This document shows positions 58,020 to 64,000 of a DNA stretch of 64,000 nucleotides, piece after piece. The translations under genes were made by a program, and so were the position numbers. Source of the DNA: Myxococcales bacterium. GTDB lineage: Bacteria; Myxococcota_A; Polyangia; Polyangiales; Polyangiaceae. A model generated the notes under the pieces. That model was not told where the DNA came from. It saw only the letters and a program-made list of their open reading frames with translations, and searched no databases. The stretch's first letter is position 1; every line of letters begins with the position of its first letter. Where the stretch lies: NCBI GenBank assembly GCA_016720545.1, contig JADKKK010000007.1, positions 186,001-250,000 of the forward strand. The letters run 5' to 3'.

Positions 58020-60755
58020 TCAGCGCCCGAGGGCGTGCACTGCGAGGGCCGTCCACCCGGTCTGGTGCGCGGCGCCCACGCCCCGGCCGGTGTCGCCGTC
58101 GAAGTACTCGTGGAACAGCGGGAGATCGCCGAACACGGGGTGCGGGGGCATGGAGGGGCGCGCGCCGTCGGGGCCGCGCCGGAAGAGGCCCGCCACGCGT
58201 CGCGACAGGAACGTCGCCACGTCGCGCAGGTTCATGAGGTGCCCGGAGCCGGTGGGGCACTCGACCTTGAGCGAGTCGCCGTAGAAGTAGTGGTAGCGGT
58301 CGAGCGCCTCGATGAGGAGGTGATTGACCGGCAGCCACACCGGACCTCGCCAGTTGGAGTTTCCGCCGAACATGCCGGAGTCGCTGTCGCCGGGCACATA
58401 GGCGATGCGGCGGATCTCCCCGCCGAGCGCGACCTCGTACGGGTGGGCGTGCGCCTTCGACAGCGACCGCACGCCGTGCGGCGAGAGCAGCTCCTCTTCG
58501 TCGAGCACATAGCGGAGCACGCGTACGAGCCTGTCGGCCGGGGGAATGGCCAAGAGCCGCTGCACGCTGCCGTCGGGCTGGGTGCGGCGGGTCACGAAGC
58601 GCCCAAGATCGGGGCGGTTGTCGAGGAACCACTTCATGCGCTTGGAGAAGCCCGGCAGCGCCTCGAGCACGTCGACGTCGATCGCGAGCACCGCGAAGAG
58701 CGGGATGATGCCGACCATCGAGCGCACGCGGAGCGGGATCGACGTGTTCCCCACCGTCGCTTGGTCGTAGTAGAAGCCGTCCTCTTCGTTCCAGAGCCCC
58801 GTCCCCCCGAGCTCGTTCATCGCCTCGGCGATCGCGACGAAGTGCTCGAAGAACTTGCTGGCGAGGTCCTCGTAGGCCGGATCGCTCGCGGCGAGCTCGA
58901 CGGCCATCCCCAGCATGGTGGTGCAATAGAACGCCATCCACGCGGTGCCGTCGGCCTGCTCGACGTGGCCGCCGCCGGGGACCGGGTTGCTGCGGTCGAA
59001 GAGGCCAATGTTGTCGAGCCCCAGGAACCCGCCGGAGAACAGGTTGTTGCCGCCCTCGTCTTTCCGGTTCACCCACCAGGTGAAGTTCATGAGCAGCTTC
59101 TGGAAGACGTGGGCGAGGAAGCGCTTGTCGCGCTTCCCGCGAGGGGCGCTGAGCTTGTACACGCGCCACGCCGCCCAGGCGTGCACCGGCGGGTTCACGT
59201 CCGACAGGTTCCACTCGTACGCAGGCAGCTGCCCGTTCGGATGCATGTACCATTCACGCAAGAAGAGCTCGAGCTGCCCCTTGGCGAAGTCGGGGTCGAT
59301 CGTGGCGAGTGGTAACATGTGGAACGCCAGGTCCCACGCCGCGTACCAGGGGTATTCCCATTTGTCGGGCACGCTGATGATGTCGCGGTTGTAGAGGTGG
59401 TGGGAAAACTCCCGATTGCGCGCGCGCGCGGCCCGCCGTGGCGGCGGCGGCGGCTGCGACGGATCGCCCTCGAGCCACTCCTTGATCGCGTAGTGGTAAA
59501 ACTGCTTGGTCCACAAGAGGCCGGCCCACGCGTGGCGCGCGATCGTGCGGTCTTCTTCCGACCAGGTGGCGCCGGTCTTCGTGGCGTAGAAGGCGTCGGC
59601 CTCCGCGATTCGCTCCGCGAACACGGCGTCGATCGCGGCCGCGCGCTCCTCGGGGCTCGCGGAGGGGCGGGCGCCCTCGGCCACTTGATCGACGAGGGGC
59701 TGCCAGGTGCTCTCGTCGCAGAGCCGCACCCGCACCACGGCCCGGCCGCCGGGGGGCAGCCTCATGACGAAGTGCGCCGCCGCCTTCGTGCCGGACTCGT
59801 CCGCCGACGTCGCGTCGTAGCGTCCGTGCACCACCGCGTCGTGGAACGCGTCCTTCACCGAGGCGCGCTCGTTCGGCACGCCGTACAGCCGCTCGCGGTT
59901 GGTCTCGTTGTGGGTGAAGAGGAAGGGCGCGGGCTGCGCGCTCGGCCGCCCGCCTTGCTCGAGGGGCTCGACCTCGAGGACGTACGGGCCGAGCGCGTCG
60001 GACACGGCCCGGAGGGTGCGCCGTCCCGCTCTGGAGATGGTGGGCTCGTGGCCGTAGCCCTCGCCCGAGCGACCCCAGCCCCACACGTTGCGAAACCACA
60101 GCGTGGGCAAGACGTGGAGCTCGGCCGCCTCGGGGCCGCGGTTCTCGACCGTAAAGCGCCCGAGAAGATCGTCGGGGCCGCGCTTCGCGTACTCGAACGT
60201 CACGTCGAAATAGCGATCTTCGTCGAAGACCCCGAGGTGCTCGAGATCGATCTCGGAGGCGTCGCGGCCGCGACCGCGGCTCCGCTGGACGAGCTCTTCG
60301 TACGGGAACTCCGCCTGCGGATACTTGTAGAGCGCCTTCGCGTACGAGTGGGTGGGCGTCGCGTCGAGGTGAAAGTAAAGTTCCTTTACGTCTTCCCCAT
60401 GATTGCCCTCTTCGTTGGTGAGTCCGAACAGGCGCTCCTTGAGGATGGGGTCCTTGCCGTTCCACAGGGCGAGCGACAGGCACATTCGGCATTGCCGATC
60501 GGTGAGCCCGAAGAGCCCGTCTTCCCCCCAGCGATACACGCGGCTGCGCGCGTGGGCGTGGGGGAAGTGCCTCCAAGCGTCGCCGTCCTCCGAGTAGTCC
60601 TCCCGGACCGTGCCCCACTGGCGGTCGGCGAGGTAGGTGCCCCAGCGCTTCCAGTTCTTCTTTCGGAGCAGGTCCTCGAGGAGGCGCTCGGACTCGGGGT
60701 CGCGCCGAGCGGCCGCGGGGCGCTCCGCGCTCACGCCGCTCACGTCACCGCTCAC
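58020..60755 (-). CDS. GH63-like glucosidase
   Basis: 911 residues from a GTG at 60755 overlapping the ROK kinase stop (GTGA); further in-frame GTGs lie at 60743 and 60734. It matches GH63-type family proteins that begin WKRWGTYLADRQWGTVREDY and have AWDLAFHMLPLATIDPDFAK, SGGFLGLDNIGLFDRSNPVP and YEWNLSDVNPPVHAWAAWRV of an (alpha/alpha)6 barrel. It has no signal peptide. It would hydrolyse or remodel alpha-glucosides such as oligosaccharides, with released glucose phosphorylated by the coupled ROK kinase. Substrate not determinable. Confidence 0.88.
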   Translation of the reverse strand: MSGDVSGVSAERPAAARRDPESERLLEDLLRKKNWKRWGTYLADRQWGTVREDYSEDGDAWRHFPHAHARSRVYRWGEDGLFGLTDRQCRMCLSLALWNGKDPILKERLFGLTNEEGNHGEDVKELYFHLDATPTHSYAKALYKYPQAEFPYEELVQRSRGRGRDASEIDLEHLGVFDEDRYFDVTFEYAKRGPDDLLGRFTVENRGPEAAELHVLPTLWFRNVWGWGRSGEGYGHEPTISRAGRRTLRAVSDALGPYVLEVEPLEQGGRPSAQPAPFLFTHNETNRERLYGVPNERASVKDAFHDAVVHGRYDATSADESGTKAAAHFVMRLPPGGRAVVRVRLCDESTWQPLVDQVAEGARPSASPEERAAAIDAVFAERIAEADAFYATKTGATWSEEDRTIARHAWAGLLWTKQFYHYAIKEWLEGDPSQPPPPPRRAARARNREFSHHLYNRDIISVPDKWEYPWYAAWDLAFHMLPLATIDPDFAKGQLELFLREWYMHPNGQLPAYEWNLSDVNPPVHAWAAWRVYKLSAPRGKRDKRFLAHVFQKLLMNFTWWVNRKDEGGNNLFSGGFLGLDNIGLFDRSNPVPGGGHVEQADGTAWMAFYCTTMLGMAVELAASDPAYEDLASKFFEHFVAIAEAMNELGGTGLWNEEDGFYYDQATVGNTSIPLRVRSMVGIIPLFAVLAIDVDVLEALPGFSKRMKWFLDNRPDLGRFVTRRTQPDGSVQRLLAIPPADRLVRVLRYVLDEEELLSPHGVRSLSKAHAHPYEVALGGEIRRIAYVPGDSDSGMFGGNSNWRGPVWLPVNHLLIEALDRYHYFYGDSLKVECPTGSGHLMNLRDVATFLSRRVAGLFRRGPDGARPSMPPHPVFGDLPLFHEYFDGDTGRGVGAAHQTGWTALAVHALGR

Positions 60756-61636
60756 GGGCCCCCCGCGAGGGCTCGCTCGAGGGCGGCGGCGCCGATGAGG
60801 CCGGCGTCGTCCCCGAGGGTGGCGCGCGCGAGCTCCACGCGCATGGCGGGCGGCCCCTCCGCGTCGAGGTGCGCGCGGATCGCGGGGTGCAGGAGGTCGT
60901 CGTTCAGGCCGAGGCCGCCCCCGATCACCACGATCTCGGGGCTGAACGCGAACGCGACGTCGCGCACGCCGATCGCAGCTGCGGTGCAGATCTCGCCCAG
61001 CACGGCGAGCGCCGCGGCGTCGTTCGCCCGTGCCCGCTCCACCACCTCGCGCCCCGTGAGCGCGAGGCCGTGCGCCTCTGCGACCCGCGCGAGGGCCCTC
61101 CCCGACGCGAGCTGCTCGAAGGTCGACGGCTCGCCGCGTGCGTGGGCGCCGCGATCGATCACCATGTGGCCCACCTCCGCGAGCGAGCGCCGCCCCACGA
61201 GGAGCCGGCGGCCGAGGAGCACCCCGCCGCCCACCCCCGTGGACAGGGTCACGTAGGCGACGTCGGAGAACCCTCTCCCGGCGCCGAAATACGCCTCGCC
61301 CACCGCGGCGAGGTCGGCGTCGTTCACGAGCCGCACCGGCACGCCGATGGCCGCGCCGAGGGCTGCCTCGGTGAGGTGCGGCGCCCACGAGGGCGGCAGG
61401 TTGGGCGCGCGGTCCAGCCGACCTTCTCGATGATCGACGCGGCCAGGCACGCCCACGATCGCGCGCGCGGGGCGCGACCCGTGCCGCACGAGCTCCCGCA
61501 TGAGATCGACGAGCCCCGCCGGCTCCGCGTCGGCCACGGGGGTGGGGCGCACGTCGCGATGAAGGAGGGCGCCGTCTTCGTCGAGCACTGCGCCGCGCAT
61601 CCGAGTCCCGCCGAGATCCACCGAGAGAACGCTCAT
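60752..61636 (-). CDS. ROK-family sugar kinase
   Basis: 294 residues. ATPase-domain motifs: LSVDLGGTRMRGAVLDEDGA (phosphate 1), VGVPGRVD, NDADLAAVGEAYFGAG and TLSTGVGGGVLLGRRLLVG. The C-terminal adenosine motif is VVIGGGLGLNDDLLHP. The H-M-V-I-D-R-G part keeps the His of the zinc site, but the expected Cys cluster C-x-C-G-x2-G-C-x-E is replaced by GAHARGEPSTFEQL, so the zinc site is lost. Probably a glucokinase; start overlap with GH63 gene suggests a common transcript. Confidence 0.87.
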   Translation of the reverse strand: MSVLSVDLGGTRMRGAVLDEDGALLHRDVRPTPVADAEPAGLVDLMRELVRHGSRPARAIVGVPGRVDHREGRLDRAPNLPPSWAPHLTEAALGAAIGVPVRLVNDADLAAVGEAYFGAGRGFSDVAYVTLSTGVGGGVLLGRRLLVGRRSLAEVGHMVIDRGAHARGEPSTFEQLASGRALARVAEAHGLALTGREVVERARANDAAALAVLGEICTAAAIGVRDVAFAFSPEIVVIGGGLGLNDDLLHPAIRAHLDAEGPPAMRVELARATLGDDAGLIGAAALERALAGGP

Positions 61637-61752
61637 GGCGGAAGCGTAACATCTCAGGGTGCAAGTTTCGGTTCGCGCGCACCCGCGCCCGCGGGCTGAC
61701 TCGTGGCGCCCCGTCGCCGGCGCGATGGCGACTCGTGACGGCGACGCGAGCG

Positions 61753-62511
61753 CTACCCCTTCACGACGTCGCGGAGGAGCTTGGCGACGACGGCGAGCAC
61801 CACGCAGACGACGACGCGCCGCACGAGCCTCTCGCCGCCCTTCAGCGCGAGGCGCGCGCCGACGTTTGCCCCGAGAGCGTTCGCGATCGCCATGGGCAAG
61901 GCCACGCGCCAGAGGATCGCGCCGCGGGCCGCGAAGAGGCCGAACGCCGCGAGGTTCGACGCGAGGTTCACGATCTTCGCGTTGCCCGAGGCCCGCACGA
62001 GCGGCTCCTGAAAGAGCACGACGTTCGCGACGATGAGCATGCTGCCAACCCCGGGGCCGAAGAAGCCGTCGTAGGCGCCGAGCCCGAGCGACACCGCCAC
62101 GAGCGCCACGGTGGGGTGGCGCGGCGTGAGCTTCGGGAGGCGGTCGCGCGGCACGAGCGCGACGGCGAGCGCCGTCAAGAGGAGCACGATGACGAGCGGC
62201 CGCAGCGGCTCCGGGCGCCGCGTGACGAGCAGGAGCGCGCCGAGCAGCGAGCCCACGAACCCCGCCGCGAACGCGACCTTCACGCGCTCGGGCGCCACCG
62301 CGCCGTGGCGCCCGAACGACGCCGCGCTCGAGACCGCGCCGAACACCGCCTGCCCCTTGTTCGTGGCGAGCGCGACCCGCGGGTCGAGCCCCGCTGCCAG
62401 CAGCGCGGGCACCGTGATGAGGCCGCCGCCGCCGCCGATCGCGTCGACCATGCCCGCCACGAACGCCGCCGCCGCGAGGCCTAGGGTGAGGGGGAGCGAG
62501 ACGTCGCTCAC
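61753..62511 (-). CDS. TauE/SafE (TSUP) family permease
   Basis: 252 residues, about 8 TM segments. The N-terminal repeat has GGGGGLITVPALLAAGLDPR followed by VALATNKGQAVF, the second AYDGFFGPGVGSMLI then VRASGNAKIVNLASNLAAFG; both are the TSUP signatures. Such proteins export or import sulfite, sulfonates or related anions. No sulfur-metabolism genes are next to it here. Cotranscribed with the upstream radical-SAM-associated gene (7 bp apart). Confidence 0.88.
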   Translation of the reverse strand: MSDVSLPLTLGLAAAAFVAGMVDAIGGGGGLITVPALLAAGLDPRVALATNKGQAVFGAVSSAASFGRHGAVAPERVKVAFAAGFVGSLLGALLLVTRRPEPLRPLVIVLLLTALAVALVPRDRLPKLTPRHPTVALVAVSLGLGAYDGFFGPGVGSMLIVANVVLFQEPLVRASGNAKIVNLASNLAAFGLFAARGAILWRVALPMAIANALGANVGARLALKGGERLVRRVVVCVVLAVVAKLLRDVVKG

Positions 62512-62518
62512 GGATCGC

Positions 62519-64000
62519 TCACGTCTCGAGCGCGGTGGGCGCGGCGGGCGCGCCGAGCGGCTCGCGCGCCGGCGGGGCCTTCCGGAAGCGCTCGAGCTCC
62601 AGTGGGGAGACGAGCGCGCCGTCGATGAGGCCGCCCATCGCCGCGCGCACGACGGCGTACGGCGTGTCGCGCGCGCCCTCGCCGAGCAGCACCTCGGCGA
62701 CCTCGTGCGCCTTCACGGCGCCCGCGTTCGTGATCGCGACGTCCACGAGCACCGTGACGAGCGAGCCGCCGAGCCCCGCGCGCGCGACGATGGGCCCGGC
62801 GGAGGGGTCTTCGACGCGGAGCCCCGTGAGGAAGCGCTTCACGTCGATCCATTTGCCTATCCCCTCGATCTTGCGCAGGATTTTCTGCTCCTCGGCCGCG
62901 ATCACGTGGGCCGCGCGCGCGCGCAGGAAGTCGACGCCGCCGGGCAGGGTGGCGGTGGGGAACGCGAGCACGTAGCGCGCCGCCGCGATGAGCTTGTTCA
63001 CCCCCGCGTCGTTCGGCCCGAGCACCCGCACCCCAGTGAAGCGGAGCCCGTCCTGCGACACGGCCGAGAGCCGCTCGGCCAGCGTGGCCTCGTCGACGTC
63101 GCACGTGAGCTTCAGGTCGAGGTACTCGTCGAGGCTGTACACGCCGAGCGAGAGCGCGGGGCCGAACACCATGTCGGGCTTCGGGTGAAAGCCGGACGAG
63201 TAGAACATCGGCACGTCGATGCGACGAAACGCGCGCGGGATGGCGCGCACGAGATCGAGGTGCGAGAGGAACGCGCTCGGCCCGAGCTTCTCGTAGGCGA
63301 AGCGCACGCGCCGGCCCTCGCCCTGCACGATGCGCGGCGGCGGCTTGCGGCCCTTCGGCACCTTCGCGCGGATCGCGGCCACCTCGGCCTCGGTGCGCGA
63401 GCGGCGCTTCTCGGCGCCGAGCCGCGAGAGGAGCACGAGGCGCTCCTCGCGCATCGCCGACAGATCGCACGCGACGCCGCAGTCGTAGCAGACGAGCTTG
63501 CGCGGGTCGGCCTTCGCGTCTTCCAGGTTCGTGTGGTGGATGAACATCCCGGCGGCCTTGCCGCACGGCACCGACAGGCGGCTCTTCAGCGCCTTTCGGT
63601 ACTCACGCGCGAGGAAGCCCTCCTCCAAGCCCACGTCGATGTGGTCCCAGGGGAGGCGCGCGCTCGTGGGGATCGTGCCGAGGAAGAGCCCCGGGTCCAC
63701 GCCCTCGGCGCGGAAGGCCTCCTCCCAGAGGTCGAGCCGGAGCTGGTCTTCCCACGAGTCGAAGCGCGCGCCGAGGCGGTACGCCCGCTCGAGCACCGCG
63801 CCGAGGCGCCGATCGCCACGCGCGAACACGCCCTCGAGCCACGACGTCTCGCTGTCGTGCATGCGCAGATCGACGCCCGTGCCCCGCACCTCGGAGCGCA
63901 GCCACTCCTGCTTCTGGCGCACCGTGTCGGGCGCGTCCATCGCGCAGTATTGGAACGGCGTGTGCGGCTTCGGCACGTGCGTCGACACGCTCACGGTCAC
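62519..64000 (-). CDS. radical-SAM-associated DUF2344 protein (C-terminal part, cut by window end)
   Basis: 493 residues are visible; the gene continues beyond the right edge. VSVSTHVPKPHTPFQY is typical of the C-terminal end of the radical SAM half in TIGR03960-type proteins. The second half, VRFAYEKLGPSAFLSHLDLV, RAFRRIDVPMFYSSGFHPKP and MVFGPALSLGVYSLDEYLDL, is DUF2344 (TIGR03936), usually fused to it. The Cys-x2-Cys in LVCYDCGVACD may bind metal. These fusions have been suggested to act in tRNA modification; the exact reaction is unknown. Confidence 0.85.
   Translation of the reverse strand: MTVSVSTHVPKPHTPFQYCAMDAPDTVRQKQEWLRSEVRGTGVDLRMHDSETSWLEGVFARGDRRLGAVLERAYRLGARFDSWEDQLRLDLWEEAFRAEGVDPGLFLGTIPTSARLPWDHIDVGLEEGFLAREYRKALKSRLSVPCGKAAGMFIHHTNLEDAKADPRKLVCYDCGVACDLSAMREERLVLLSRLGAEKRRSRTEAEVAAIRAKVPKGRKPPPRIVQGEGRRVRFAYEKLGPSAFLSHLDLVRAIPRAFRRIDVPMFYSSGFHPKPDMVFGPALSLGVYSLDEYLDLKLTCDVDEATLAERLSAVSQDGLRFTGVRVLGPNDAGVNKLIAAARYVLAFPTATLPGGVDFLRARAAHVIAAEEQKILRKIEGIGKWIDVKRFLTGLRVEDPSAGPIVARAGLGGSLVTVLVDVAITNAGAVKAHEVAEVLLGEGARDTPYAVVRAAMGGLIDGALVSPLELERFRKAPPAREPLGAPAAPTALET

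Noticed and set aside
58020..61682. 1220-codon frame as one protein
   Set aside because: The region above 60755 is off-frame to the ROK kinase; a GTG overlapping the ROK stop is the better start.

Overview
The window is about 70% GC or higher and almost fully coding. Several features point to the Myxococcota, probably the Polyangiales side: Ser/Thr kinases with sensor domains, Myxococcus-type Cys-rich repeats, an AgmX/PglI-like C-terminal domain, RCC1 and SBBP propeller lipoproteins, many lipoproteins with Ala/Pro/Thr-rich linkers, and ECF sigma factors linked to outer-membrane proteins. The placement is inferred from gene content only.

Layout. 0-8.6 kb: a TylF-like methyltransferase, tRNA-Lys, galE, a rhodanese lipoprotein, an ECF sigma factor fused to a zinc finger followed by a cNMP-binding protein and a Ser/Thr kinase, a SPASM radical SAM enzyme next to a small zinc-ribbon/Pro-Ala protein, recX, and a nucleotidyltransferase with a small partner. 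8.8-16.3 kb: an accessory and damaged stretch with degenerate 41-bp repeats, an FG-GAP remnant, RCC1 and SBBP lipoproteins bracketed by a 28-bp direct repeat, a frameshifted murF, an M15-type peptidase and Mur-ligase remnants, and two G-rich low-quality tracts. 16.3-27.2 kb: a collagen-like lipoprotein cluster with a DUF2804 protein, a membrane Ser/Thr kinase, a ferredoxin-NADP-reductase-like protein, a CcmE with a CxxxY haem site, an HNH protein and small lipoproteins. 27.3-34.5 kb: tandemly duplicated 740-residue lipoproteins and an ECF sigma operon. 34.6-42 kb: an unknown protein, two frameshifted surface lipoproteins (SASA-type esterase and VWA), tRNA-Ser, a VOC protein, a peptidoglycan-binding protein and a MATE exporter.

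42.2-48.1 kb is the most interesting block: a phosphonate pathway. A PEP mutase fused to a nucleotidyltransferase, phosphonopyruvate decarboxylase and a PhnW-like aminotransferase should make 2-aminoethylphosphonate (AEP). A CDP-alcohol phosphatidyltransferase and a second nucleotidyltransferase follow, which suggests an activated head group is moved onto a lipid (phosphonolipid). A leaderless PhnD-like binding protein lies convergent to it, across a tandem-repeat tract.

49.4-50.4 kb holds two truncated genes placed head to head. 50.4-57.7 kb is a heavy-metal island: czcA, czcB, czcC on one strand, and divergently a Cys-rich-tailed (CorE-like) ECF sigma factor with a CDF exporter. 58-64 kb carries a GH63-like glucosidase coupled to a ROK kinase, a TauE/SafE permease, and the C-terminal part of a radical-SAM-associated DUF2344 protein cut by the window edge.

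Several single-base frameshifts in C/G homopolymers (murF, the esterase, probably the VWA protein) and two poly-G tracts suggest consensus errors, so those breaks should not be taken as biological without read support.
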